A stretch of DNA of 64,000 bases from Lineus longissimus (Eukaryota > Nemertea > Pilidiophora > Heteronemertea > Lineidae): the NCBI RefSeq assembly GCF_910592395.1, contig NC_088321.1, positions 7,132,001 through 7,196,000 on the forward strand, written 5' to 3'. This document shows, one piece after another, positions 31,745 to 43,274 of this stretch (positions are counted from its first letter, which is position 1; every line of letters starts with the position of its first letter). Under the pieces are notes generated by a model. It worked only from the letters and a program-made list of their open reading frames with translations, searched no databases and was not told the origin of the DNA. Position numbers and translations under genes: made by a program.

Positions 31745-33560
31745 GAACAAAATTTTACTATCCAGTTTAATATTATTTGCTTGGAAGACAATACAAGAAA
31801 ATTGGATGTAAACCCTGTGATTTTAACGTAATTCATCCACTACTTATGAATCCATGTTGGTCGTTTAAATTCGAATGAGGACAGAGCAAATCGCACGTGG
31901 ACCCATTTCCCTTTGCCTGGTACACAGGCTACAGGCAAAGATTCTGTGGCAAAGTGTGAAATGTCATTCATGTTGATTAAACTTGAGTGCTTGTACTGTT
32001 TTAATACCCGCCGTTGTTTATGTTAACAGCAGATGACGCAATCAAGAAAATCGCATTCGTCTGGTTCGTCTTCACCGAATGATGATAAATGAGAGACAGA
32101 CATACCGATGCGACCAGTTCGGTGTCTGCCATGGTTATGAAATGTGACGTCGGTGTAGAAGAGTTTTGGTCATTGTTGACGTGGAATGTCATGAATGTGT
32201 AGTGACTAGTCAACAACTGTGGAAAGTCACAAAAATATTTGTGGCAAATGGTGATTTCTGTGGCCTGTCGGGATCATTTTGTAGCAAATGTGTGCTACAT
32301 TATTGACTATTGTCGAGTGTCACCTGGAAACATATGTTGCAGGTGCGTTTTGGACGTCCACATGTCTATCAGTGTGTGGAGAAATTTCGACTCCTGTGGA
32401 ATGTCACCAGAATGTCTTCTGTCGAAGGTGACTTTTGTAGTAGCTGATTTCTACTTTTGTCATGTAGTGTATGAAGGCCTTTAGACCGTATTTGCGTCGT
32501 TAAGCGATTCTGAGACTATAAACGAGTCTCTATTGAACATTGAACTTCAAGCAATCAGTAATTGTGGTCATGTCGCGTTTTGTGCTCTGTGATGTGTCGT
32601 TATTTGTCACATCTTAAAAACAATTTCGCAAAAGTCTCTATTGAACTTTGAACTTCAAGCAATCAGTAACTGTGGTCATGTCTACCGAATCAGGATCTTT
32701 CGATTTACCACTAAATGATATTGTCATGTGACGATCATCTTTATTGTACCTAAATCATTGCTCTCCGTTTTCTGTTGAGATACCATGTTTGCAGTTCCAT
32801 ATAGTGTTCAACTCATTGCCCTTTCAAAAATTTTGCTACAATTGGACTCAAAGTACTGAACTGTGGACTTCACTGACACATACGATCATCGATTGTCCAA
32901 AGGAAACAGCAGCCACTTTGTTGTATATGAGATGCTTCTTGACCGCCGACTTGGCTGATAGTTATAACGACATCATTGGAGACTAAATCTTATTCCTGAG
33001 CATAATCGGCGTTCATCATAGAGACAAGGGAGCCGCTATCAAATAGAATAGTAACAGTTTTGGAAGTTTCCATTACGTACACGGCATAGGTTTGAATTGA
33101 ATAGCGGTCAAAAAGAGCCCCCTGCAAGAGATGATGATGGCTATAAGCACAAGACCAAAAGAACAATCAGCTGAGTTCTGTCGAGAATTCGAAATATCAT
33201 GACATATTTGAGACGACGTAACTTGACCACTAGCCGTGATTGTCACATTCACTGAGTATTTTGCATAAATAGGCTCTACACGACGAATGTCTGCTCCCGC
33301 CACACGATGAATCATGATCTCACTTTTCATCCAGCCAGAGTATAAGAGTGTCATAGGTTTACTTGCATTGATGCACATTGTTATTTCATCAGAACCACTT
33401 GTAACTGATCGATCCAACTGGCATGGCCTTCGCTATCAATTTGGTCGAAATCAAGAACCATGAATTACTCTCTTCGAACTTGAGCACACTTTGAAAGGCC
33501 ACTTTAAACCTACCTCCACAGCTTCAGTCACCGCCGAAATGGGGGACGATCCCCAAAAAG
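31745..33560. other. No recognisable gene; small repeated phrases
   Basis: A phrase of about 50 bp (GTCTCTATTGAAC, TTGAACTTCAAGCAATCAGT, TGTGGTCATGTC) occurs twice at about 32525-32572 and 32634-32682. Its first part recurs near 31133. A minus-strand frame at 33073-33417 has a hydrophobic stretch (FGLVLIAIIIS) but no known domain, and its flanks carry stops. I do not call a gene. Confidence 0.35.
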
Positions 33561-33564
33561 TATC

Positions 33565-34030
33565 AATGCGAGACAATGTTGATTTAGTACGAACAGCTGT
33601 CCTTTCTTTCCCAGTTAAGTCATGTTCAACAAATTCGAACAATGATCCAGACACTATAAAAACGTTCGAACCGTATCCTGTCGAAACGATCAATTTAGTT
33701 TTTATTGCTCGTTCATTAAGACGTACTTAGTGACGAGGTCGATTGACGTTTTGACTGACTTGTACCAACGTCTCTTGTTTGTTCCCTACGGGTTCGTCTT
33801 GAGCTGAGCCGTATTTCTAATGACGTTCGTCTCCTATGGAGACAGCGACCACGGTGTCCCAGCAAATCGATGGGCTGTACTCATGAAACGATGGTTTAGT
33901 TTGGATCATGTGTATTAATGAAATGCATTGAGCACCAAATTAAAATTCGTTCGTTTTAAGGTTTGCTCACTAAATGTGAACATCAGATAGTCTAGATCTG
34001 CTGACGCAAAATTGGATATATGAAAATTCT
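33565..34030 (+). repeat. Direct duplication, copy A (long form)
   Basis: This stretch recurs at 34132-34472 with few substitutions. Copy A contains an extra 113 bp (33665-33777) absent from copy B. Copies are separated by about 100 bp. An open minus-strand frame lies across copy A (33451-33693) but no protein family was recognised. Confidence 0.85.
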
Positions 34031-34131
34031 GATTAGGGTTCGAGCGTACCGAAATCGATCGTGGAATATGTATATAGTGTAAATAAACGTCTACATCATG
34101 AAGATGTTAGCAACTTTCATTAATGCGAGAC

Positions 34132-34472
34132 AATGTTGATTTAGTACGAGAAGCTGTCCTTTCTTTCCCAGTTAAGTCATGTTCAACAAATTCGAACAAT
34201 GATCCAGACACTATAAAAACGTTTGTTCCCTACGGGTTCGTCTTGAGCTGAGCCGTATTTCTAATGACGTTCGTCTCCTATGGAGACAGAGACCACGGTG
34301 TCCCAGCAAATCGATGGGCTGTACTCATGAAACGATGGTTTAGTTTGGATCATGTGTATTAATGAAATGCATTGAGCACCAAATTAAAATTCGTTCGTTT
34401 TAAGGTTTGCTCACTAATGTGAACATCAGATAATCTAGATCTGCTGACGCAAAATTGGATATATGAACATTC
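34132..34472 (+). repeat. Direct duplication, copy B (short form)
   Basis: Nearly identical to copy A but lacking 113 bp. The junction (AAAACG then TTTGTTCCC) shows a 2-bp overlap and no GT-AG, so a deletion is more likely than intron loss. Confidence 0.85.
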
Positions 34473-34678
34473 TTTCCTAGATTATAATACTGTCTAACGA
34501 CTGACTATTTCGAGATAATATGTTAAAAAATGTGTCAAACATAATTATTACACGGATTACCTGTCCCACTTACACGATTTTAAGCTCAGCACGTACCTGT
34601 ATTAAACCAATCAGCTCGCTTTTTCATTTTGAAATGAATGCCTGGTTTCACCATACCAGTTGAATGGTATTATTTTAC

Positions 34679-35295
34679 GGGTGTCTGCAAAACCAAGACC
34701 CAAGACCCAAGACCTACAAAACCAAGATCTACAAAACCAAGATCCATCAACAAACCTACTCCAAACTAGTACCTTGTACCATAGTACCTGCTCAAGAAGT
34801 AATTACATTGTTCTTTTTTTTTTTCATTCACCCTAACCCTTAAGAAAGCTAGGCTATATTATCACGAATACCCTCGAGAGGACTATTTAAGGTATTTTAG
34901 CTTTTGTATTATATCCTTACCCCGAGATCCTTATTTTCTTGGAAAAGCTTAACCAGTGTTAAATGTTCTGAACAGAATCTGAGTACAAAGCATCAAAGAG
35001 CTTGTTTATACAGGAGCTTCTGTTTTATTGATAAATTGCAACTTCCTGCTGAAAAAAGGAGAGATGTAGATGGGGTCTTGGTTTTGTAGGTCTTGGTTTT
35101 GTAGATGGGGGGTCTTGGTTTTGTGGGTCTTGGGTCTTGGTTTTGTAGGTCTTGGTTTTGTAGACACCCGTGTGGGTGTCTACAAAACCAAGACCCAAGA
35201 CCTACAAAACCAAGACCCATCAACATCTTGGGTCTTGGGTCTTGGTTTTGTAGGTCTTGGGTCTTGGGTCTTGGGTCTTGGTTTTGTAGACACCC
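34679..35295. mobile_element. 617-bp element with CCAAGACC arrays, 10-bp target duplication
   Basis: The left end reads GGGTGTCTGCAAAACCAAGA and the right end is its inverse with one mismatch. Both are flanked by ATTATTTTAC (34669-34678 and 35296-35305), a 10-bp direct duplication. Both ends extend into arrays of the words CCAAGACC and CTACAAAA (left 34682-34748; right 35072-35295 as GGTCTTGG and TTTTGTAG). A further inverted pair, perfect over 19 bp, lies inside the right array (35151-35169 with 35174-35192). The middle (34750-35070) is ordinary AT-rich DNA without coding capacity. A 9-11-bp duplication is typical of Mutator-type transposition, but the ends match no family I recognise. Confidence 0.8.
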
Positions 35296-35305
35296 ATTAT
35301 TTTAC

Positions 35306-38300
35306 ATTTGAAATATAATACTAGTAGTTCTTCTTAACTACAGAATTTGGTGTGTTGAAAATATTTCAGTCTAAGTTGCTTACTTATGTGGTTTGGGGGG
35401 CTTAGATTAACCCGTCGTGGTCAAAAAGCTGATTCGCGGGTTGAAAAATAATAAATAATGGCTTGACGTTCATTTCGAGTGCGAAATCTTTATCAGTGTT
35501 GTGTGCCATAGCTTTTCGACATAACGACGAGAATGGTACTTCATCTTTAGCGATTTTCCTTTAGAGATCAACTGCCATATATTATTCCGAACATAACTCT
35601 TGAGCCTAATACTTGCAGGGCAGAAAAACCTCACTCAGGCCATATAAATCATAGAATATTTGACAGGCCATGACCATGATAATTTCAGGGTTTGGGGTCT
35701 GACGTTTTTTGGGTCGTTTTGTTTTTAATTCAACTGTCCCGTCACATTTACGGGCTTGGTGGGTTGACCTCTTGATTACCGCCGACCACAATACAATGTA
35801 GTCGTTTGCTAATCGACAAACCATTATACCACCGACAGCGAATTCGGTCACTATGGTATGAATCCGTATACATGTTATAAGGTAGGCATAAGCTGTTATT
35901 GTTAAAGAGATCCGGTCGTGCGGCTAGCTGAACGTAGTAAAAAGGACTAAATTGGTGGTTACCTCTGACATGTCTTAATGCAGTCCATTGACCGGTGTCA
36001 GTAATGTAATGCAACGTTTTGCAATGTTACCGAGATGCCCAGCCAAATTAATCAACTATCTTAGGGGAACTCGAAACTGCTAACATTTCAATTCAAAAGC
36101 TCTCCATTTTCATAAGCGTTTCTTGAAGGTTTCCTTTATGCGATAGGGCATGTTGCCAAGTGATCTCTGACTTGACCGGCAATGTGCAGATGGCGCCACT
36201 GTTTGATTTGTGCGCTAAGCCAGGAAGTGCTGTGTTGCATTACGTCATTGCATGTCAACAGGGCAATTTTGATCGAGTTGTCTGTTTTGCAAATATGAGC
36301 TATGCAAATATGAGCATGTGTTTGGAGTTCAGGAGACTCTTTCAAGGGTCCGGAACGATAGACAGGCGTAAATGAAGGACAAACACAAAACTAATCAATC
36401 AAAATTGATGAGTGATCACCGGATATTGCAGGAGTGTGAATTTGCATCAACACCGATCGACAAGGCTGTCAATCCCCTCTAGAAAACATATATTTATGGG
36501 GGGTTTCACCTAAGACCTAATTATTACAACTTTTTACAATTGAAGCGAAAATCGAAAACTTTCCTTAATAACGGCCCGGTATTGAGAGCTTTTGACGGAA
36601 TAATAGTCAACATTTCAATTGGGACCCCAAAACCGCGTCGGGGAAATTATCAGATTCAAGGCACATCAGAAGTTTGGCAGAAACAGCTTCAATACATAAT
36701 TCATGATATCAGATGACCAACATTCTGCTGATTGCAAGGAATAGCAGTTCCATCCGCTCAACAGTGAGACCAAGCAACGTATTAGTTTTTATGAGCTTTT
36801 GAAAAACTTTTTTTTCAGTCTCAGTCAACACGAATATGCATCTCCGTCGAGGTTCTTCTGGGAAACGGGGAATTTGTGTTGGCTGGAAAAAAACCTCTTT
36901 TTCGAAACCATAAAAAACGTTCATTTTAAGATTGTCGACTCCAGTTGGAACAGGTTATGAAATTCACATCGAGTCGTTTTTTAGCTCCACGGGAAAGCAC
37001 GACTTTCTTTCAGAAATTTGACAATTTACTTACGGTTCACCTGTCCAATCTTATACCGTTCTTTGTATTTTTCTAACTTTGATTTAAATGCAGACAACAA
37101 CACAGAAGGGACATGACTTTCATTCACTCTAAAAACGGAAGAAACCGGACTGTAAGTGAATTACATGGCTCAACGTATCGCACGGTGCACCTTATAAAGC
37201 CTTGATTCAGATTAAGTAAAGTGCAAATTCAAACTACATAAGAACAATATACAAAATCATTTTCGAACTTTTTCAGCGAAACACTATTAAAATATTCTAT
37301 GAAAATTTGACCTTAATTTTGAAATATCCAATAATGTAATGTTTTTTTACCCTAATTTTGAAATATCCAATAATGTTTTGTCCAATAAAGTCATTACAAG
37401 GAGACGTGGATGATTTTAAAGAAAAATGGTGTGCAGCCTTAGGTGGAAAAAAATATATGCAAGAATTCAAAGTCGTAATACATGTATAAGATAAGTCCAT
37501 AATTCGCATATCCAGCGAATTAGAGTATATTTTTTCGGTTTTATGTCCAGAAGTGCAAATCTACCGAATCAAATATTTTCACAACTGAACTTTGATTCCC
37601 CTATGTTATGCTCAATATTGATGAATTTTAATCACTTTCAACTGCTCGAGCCTCATCATTGGTATCAAAAATAAAGTGCTTCTTTATGCCGCAGAATTAG
37701 ATCGACAGTCATTTCAGGTAAATCGATGCAGTACAGTCACGACGCCATTCTTTTACATATCATTTTATCTTTAAGATAGGCGATACCAATAGTATTGGAC
37801 TGGAACGAACCTGTTGAAACTGATCAGACTTCGGAACATTGTAGAGAGTCATTGCGCTTATTCCCATGCACTTATATTCAGTAGCTTTACCCACTCGATC
37901 AAGCTTCAGGAAATGAACGAGATTGCCAGGTACAGTCGTGACAAATTTTCTTGAGAGTTGTACAGTATAGCAAATTCGGCTTGTGCCTTTTTTTAGTTTA
38001 AGACATCATTTTTAAAGGCAAGAGTCATAAGATGCATGTTAAGGTCATACACATATATTGTCAAGAATCAATCATTGATATCATCCATATCTAAGCATGT
38101 GACCGATATTGAATACGTATAAGTTGGTCAACCCGGAGAGTCGGGGACGTTTTTTTGGCCACACCAGATGTATCACGTGCCAGAAGATTCCTACAGGAAA
38201 ATATCTCGTTGACTAAGTTACGGTAGTACTTCATGTATTTGTGTTACCCTGCAACCATTGCTAGTGTAGCCAGCACATCCATATTCCTTCAGTATTCATC

Positions 38301-39829
38301 ATTGCTTTGCCAAAGGATCAACGTAGTTATTAGGGGAGTATTACCAAGCTGCAAGCTGCCCAGTCACCTCCCAACAAACATGCAGCAAAAGTCATCAAAT
38401 TTCACATAGAATGGCAGAAAAAAAATTATGATTGAAACATCACGCTTTTAATTTTCGATTTTAATCTCGACAGGACCTGTTTGAGCCCTCGGTGCAGAAA
38501 TCACCTCAGTGCGGCGGATCCCGCTGTCTGGATTTTTGTAATAGGCTGATAATAAAGACGTCATCATTTCGGCACTCGTTTACCCATGACGACGACACTC
38601 GAACTATCGGGCGGACGACGGCTTGCACTCGTTGGGCGGGAAAAGTTCCGTCAGGAGTTTTGTTACTAAAAGTAACAGATAATGCTACTTTTCCTCATTT
38701 CATTTTCAAAAATGATAGTTTGCTAACGAAGCAGGGGAAGCAGGCATATAGATGAGATAATATGTCTCGTCTTTTTAATGACGGCATTCCAGCGTAATGT
38801 CAATAAAATGATGTTTTAATGATCAACAGTACGTCATCTCCATCACTTTACTAACATGACTGTCATACCATCCGTGACAATTTTCTATCTGTGATTAAAT
38901 AATGCCTTTTCAGGCGAGCAGTTCCATACTCATTTAGTTGTTCTAGCCTTCATTACCTTGACAATGGTCATGGGCGGTTATGGTACCGGCCTTCCGTCAC
39001 GATGATGATCGATCGACTGTTATCAAAAGATAACCATGGGATATTTCATCATCAAGAATGTTATTAATCGGGATTGCTTACCTTCATGTTCTGAAAGTAA
39101 AGTAAAGATGCAGAGATATAACGAGTGTAAACACCATAATAGAAAAAAATCAATACATATCGATATCAATGTCCTGATTTGCAATATTTTGCCAACATTC
39201 CATTACCATACGCTAACACTATCAAACATAAAAGACCCAGTCGATCTTTAAGGAGAAGCAGCTGCAACCCATTCAAACAATTCAGTGACAATAACCCATT
39301 TAGACATTGATATTTTCTCTGAGTGTATGCAGTTTGAAGAGTCAGGCCAATGCTATCTATCCGTGGTGATAAAAATGCATATTATCAAAGGTGCAATTCC
39401 GGTACGACTATTTACTAAGACTGCAAATATAACTAACTCGATATAAACGAATATTGCAAGTTCTGTATAAAATAATTGGGGATAAACTAGTGTCAGCAAT
39501 AGTTTATTACATCTACTAACTAGATGAGCACCCTGATTTAGAGTTAAGTACTATAAAAAAAACCATTCGCATTCTTCATAGAAGTCAGAAAGAACTGAGA
39601 AGTAGGCAAAAAAATAATGAAGGGATAGTCTAACCTAAAGGTAAGTTGAAAAGAATACTATGAATAGAACAACCAAGCGGTGTAATTATTATTCGCTCCC
39701 GAAACTTAGATAAAAGGTAAAACTGTGCCAGAATGACAGTAGATCAGACCACTCATCAGGTGACGGTAGAGTCAAGTTTTAGATATACGCAGTAGCTCTA
39801 CTACCTCGATTTTGTACATTACGGTAGTT
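35306..39829. other. 4.5 kb without recognisable gene
   Basis: Both strands were read. Open frames stay below about 90 codons and none shows a domain or splice context. A 21-base phrase (TTTTGAAATATCCAATAATG and one more base) is repeated 41 bp apart near 37316 and 37356. No inverted-repeat element was found. Confidence 0.4.
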
Positions 39830-39836
39830 TAATATC

Positions 39837-40285
39837 GTGACTGTGATGCGGAAAAGTGGCATTGAAGCTTGCTTTCAACACGGGAAGTCAGTCGCTGTTG
39901 TATCTAGAGCAATGTCGGGCGCAGAAATCGAAAAGGAGCTGATGGCGGTCGTCTTTACCTCTTCCATGTTTCACAATTATATTTATGGAAAGAAAGACGT
40001 AATAATAGAAACAGACCACATGCCGTTGTGGTAGCTATTACAAGAAACACACTCGCCGCAGCACAGGCAAGGCAGCAACGCTTACTCCTTGGATAAAAGA
40101 TATATCAGTTTGATATGGTATCCAAAAAAGGAAAGGCACAGCAAATGGCCGACACTCTTTAACGCGCTGCTTCTCAAACCAGCAGATGTAAACCTAGATC
40201 AGCGATCAAGTGACTCTGATGACCTCACAGTTTTTTAGTCCAATTAGCGACAACAACTACTGATGATCGCATTCTACAGAAGTTG
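39837..40285 (+). pseudogene. Ty3/gypsy RNase H remnant
   Basis: The frame has VAVVSRAMSGAEIEKELMAV followed by VFTSSMFHNYIYGKK and VIIETDHMPLW. This corresponds to the conserved RNase H block ('Pva.aSR.lt..E..Y..iEkE.lAvvf....f..Yi.G....v.TDHkpL'). Later fragments (QHRQGSNAYSLDKRYISLIW, then LNALLLKPADV-like) match the following tether region. Frameshifts and a stop after PLW inactivate it. Confidence 0.7.
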
Positions 40286-40286
40286 A

Positions 40287-40620
40287 GTACGTGAGCGGGA
40301 CTCGAACTGGGAGCCTTCGGATTGATAGTCCATCGCTCCACTGTAAATAGCGGGGAGCAGCTGCCGGCCATGGACATTGTCTGCATGATATTCACCAATT
40401 CTTTATATATAATATATGTAGTGCTACCCCTAACCAAAACCCAAGTCCTAACCCCCCCCCCCCCGGAGCCAGGCGGGGGGGGGGGGGATATTACTCAAGG
40501 AGGCATTAGAAACCTTATAAACCTGTAACCACCCGCAAGGTACTAGTAGAGCCATCTACAGGACATCTGTGTAACTAAAAGTTATTATATAGGTCATTAT
40601 AAAGGTCACCTCATCCTGAA
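40287..40620 (-). mobile_element. tRNA-like SINE segment inserted in the gypsy relic
   Basis: On the minus strand, CAGTGGAGCGATGGACTATC is followed by CCCAGTTCGAGTCCCGCTC, a typical B box (GTTCGAGTCC) with a tRNA-like 3' half (about 40290-40345). It lies exactly between the gypsy RNase H tail and the integrase zinc-binding domain, so it probably arrived as an insertion. The rest of the segment, including the C13/G13 hairpin, is non-coding. Confidence 0.5.
40452..40487. repeat. C13 / G13 hairpin
   Basis: A run of 13 C (40452-40464), a 10-nt spacer GGAGCCAGGC and a run of 13 G (40475-40487) form a perfect inverted repeat. The same strand can offer an i-motif/G-quadruplex pair. Such tracts are prone to assembly and polymerase error. 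Confidence 0.85.
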
Positions 40621-40654
40621 CGTTCGAAAGATGTTTAACCGTCCACCTTACCGT

Positions 40655-40855
40655 ACGTTTCGTTTCGCGATGAACTACTTGTCGATAATGGCATTGTTTT
40701 CAGAGGACAGAAAAAAATGGTTGCCATCAAACTTCAACAGGACTGCATGAAGCAAGCACACGGTGCGGGGGCCATATTGGCTGCGACGCCACAAACCGCC
40801 GTGCTCGTGACATTCTATCCTGGATGTCAATGAACAATGATATCTAAACAATGGT
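40655..40855 (+). pseudogene. Ty3/gypsy integrase zinc-binding (H2C2) remnant
   Basis: Across frames the sequence reads RDELLVDNGIVFRGQKKMVA, then QDCMKQAHGAG, then CDATNRRARDILSWM-like text. This is the gypsy pattern 'rdeL.v.dGli.rg.R.vvP..l....l...H.ghlG...t..raR...wWpgM'. Several frame changes show decay. Confidence 0.6.
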
Positions 40856-40859
40856 TAAA

Positions 40860-42610
40860 TTATGCAGTCTGTGCCTTGGGTACGTCTGAGACGTAAGCTG
40901 CTGCGACAGTCGGGCAGAGACAACTCTGAACTTTCTGCTGCTCACAAAGAAACAACTGCGCTTCGCTCAAGGGTCGGTGCAGTCGAACGCGACATCACCA
41001 CAATGAAACTGTCATCTGAGACGTATGCTGCTGCTGCCACAGCCTCTAAAACTTCATCACCGCAGCATGAGTCGATTCCTCCTGGCGAACCACCAAGGAA
41101 CTTCGAGACAATTATCATCAGGAGTACTAGTAATACGAGCTCACGGTCCGAAACGCATTAGCATTCTCAGAATGTCCCACTTTTTTTCTGGAGCTTGTGG
41201 ATTCGTTGGTGTGGTACACTAACCAAGTCGGAGGAGAGCACCTCTTTTCGTTGGATTTAGATATCTTGCCCCGCACAACTTCCGAATCAATCGTTAAATT
41301 CCTTACGGACCATGCGATCATGGCACGTACTGTTCGACTGATCAAAAGCAAATTCAAGGGAGCTCAATCGGCAAAAAAGTATCGTGGACTTCGAGGATAA
41401 AGATACACTTCTCGAGTATACTCCTGGCCTGAGGGCGTGCTATGTCGCGAATGGATTGATTAGTTTCTTCGTTAAATAATGATGTCAACGACCTTTTGTA
41501 TAGGAAAAGGATTCCGCATTTCCTGCTGGAACGCACGCGGTGTGATGGTTGGCGTTCCCTACGTTGATAATCTCTTGTGCGCAAGTTAAATCGACCTCAT
41601 CGGTATTTGGCAACACTGGTTATATCCAGACTCGCTTTACCTTCTGCAGTCTATTAGCGATGATTACGTTTCATTTGGTGTCGCCACGAATGAACTTAAT
41701 TCTTATAAGTGACAACGGATGGATCGGAACTTTTTTCATGTGGAAAATATGCCTCGCAGCTATCATCCGCGTGCTTGATCTGAACAGCGATCGTGTTGTA
41801 GGAGTGAGCCTTATCCTTGCTTCGCAGAGGCCTGTGTTTTTCTTTATTGCATACTTGCCAAGCTCTTACTATCCTGCAAGCATCTTCGTGGAGTACGTGG
41901 ATTATATTTTAAAATTTTGCGAATTTTACGGCTCCACCGGTAAAATAGCGAACATGGGATCTAATAAATGCGCAAATTAGTCGTGAAAGAACCCCCAGCG
42001 TGACATCCTGTCAAAGAGCTCGGTGTCTTGAGTCCTTTTTATCGCTGAAAAGCACGAATCGGTTTCCTATCCCCGTTAGTAACTCGTGTTCGGACACCAC
42101 CCCAAATGAAGTGGACTTTCTTTCCGACAATACAACCCGCCGCTATGAGCAAAGCCGCCGAACTGACCATTCCACAAAGGAACTCCCGTAAACGACACCG
42201 TCCTCACTGGAATGACAATCTTAAATCTCTCCACGAAAACATGCGCCTCGTAGGCACGAGTGGCTAAAAGCTGGTAAATCGAGTGAACCGAACTCAACCA
42301 AATGTGTAGAGTATAAGCGGCACAGGCGCATATTTCGTGCAGCTCTTAGAAATTTAATGAAGAAATGTTGAGAATGAATTTTACAACAGTCTGAGCTCTG
42401 CTTTTAAATTCTGGAAACTGGTGAAAAGGCATCGGCGTCCTCCACCATCGGCACTGAGCTTCGATTATACAATTTACCATAGCTCTGCTGATTTCTGCAA
42501 CAAGTGGGCAGAGTACTTCGAAAATATCTTTATAGACTAGACGATTGTGTAGAAGCTGAATCTCACTTTGTCAGATTCGGTACATCACACCGGTCTGAAT
42601 AATTCAAGGA
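40860..42610 (+). mobile_element. Decayed non-LTR retrotransposon inside the gypsy relic
   Basis: 40862-41160 encodes an acidic/Ser-rich coiled-coil-like start of an ORF1 protein (TALRSRVGAVERDITTMKLS). 41197-41400 continues with LPRTTSESIVKFLTDHAI. At 41530-41980 there is an endonuclease domain (CWNARGV-like start, then RVLDLNSDRVVGVSLILAS, VFFFIAYLPSSYYPAS and a degraded GDxN site at VIMGS-N). 42160-42540 holds the linker region (EWLKAGKSSEP, VEYKRHRRIFRAALRNLM). Catalytic RT motifs are missing. Both edges meet gypsy integrase sequence. Confidence 0.65.
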
Positions 42611-42619
42611 CTTCGTAGT

Positions 42620-43185
42620 GCTTCGAACTTTTAACACTACGAGCAGCCCTTACTTCCATTCTAGCAATGGCCAGGCGGAGCTGTTCAAAGCGTCTGTTAA
42701 GGACATCTCACAGGGATCATAGTGAATTTTACATGAACTGACGGAAAACTCCTATGGACTCTGCGCTTGGCTCTCATGATCAAGCGCAACGACATTTGTC
42801 TCGGTGCACGTGACGCGCTCAACGCTTCCCACAGCTGAAGGCCCTGCTTGAACCCCATATAAATAGTCCAAAAATGCCGATCTGAACTCCGTCGAAATTT
42901 AACGATATCCGTGAACAAATCATCCAAACTTTTGACACATTTGGTCCAAAGTAATAATGTTCGCATTCCGACCGATAAAGGATATGATATGGGTGAGATA
43001 TTCACAAGGAGAGCGGACCAATCCAGATCAGTTCTAATCATGTCCAAGCCAAACCAGGAGGATTCCAATAACAGAAGAACCGCAACCATCTCTTCAAAAA
43101 AGTGGCAAGTTATAGTTACAATAACGATAGCAATTCTCCGCAGGGTCACGCAGTCATCCGTGCCACTATAAACTGCACCAGCTCC
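42620..43185 (+). pseudogene. Ty3/gypsy integrase C-terminal remnant
   Basis: It starts with TTSSPYFHSSNGQAELFKAS, the conserved 'SPyhPqsNGqaE' stretch carrying the catalytic Glu of the integrase core. It continues with ELTENSYG and TPMDSALGSHDQAQ-like text ('yR.TP....g.SPaqll.gR.lRt.lP'). Stops and frameshifts are frequent. The rest of the integrase core, with its two Asp residues, is absent, removed or lost at the LINE insertion. Confidence 0.6.
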
Positions 43186-43274
43186 TCAGACTGACGCAGG
43201 ACATCCCCCAATTACCTCACAGACTTCCAGACAGACTTCTTGCAATATGTCAACTTGAAAGTCGAGAAAGAAAG

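Larger units (their letters stand above)
39830..43190 (+). mobile_element. Ty3/gypsy retrotransposon relic, twice interrupted
   Basis: Three gypsy pol pieces follow in order on the plus strand: RNase H (39840-40285), the integrase zinc-binding domain (40655-40855) and the integrase C-terminal half (42620-43180). Between the first and second lies a segment with tRNA-like SINE sequence (about 40287-40620). Between the second and third lies a non-LTR element (about 40860-42610). Protease, most of RT and both LTRs are absent. Stops and frameshifts are present throughout. Confidence 0.75.

Noticed and set aside
33073-33693. Two minus-strand frames with a hydrophobic stretch, considered as a membrane-protein gene
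   Set aside because: Different frames with stops between them, no recognisable family, and no matching splice sites.
33665-33777. 113-bp difference between two duplicated blocks considered as an intron lost by retroposition
   Set aside because: No GT-AG borders in either direction, and the joint has 2-bp microhomology typical of deletion.
35070-35318. Plus-strand frames encoding repeated GLGSWFCR peptides
   Set aside because: They are translations of the GGTCTTGG/TTTTGTAG arrays in a transposon end, with no sign of coding selection.
38492-38755. 87-codon plus-strand frame
   Set aside because: No recognisable motif, isolated, and without splice-linked neighbours.
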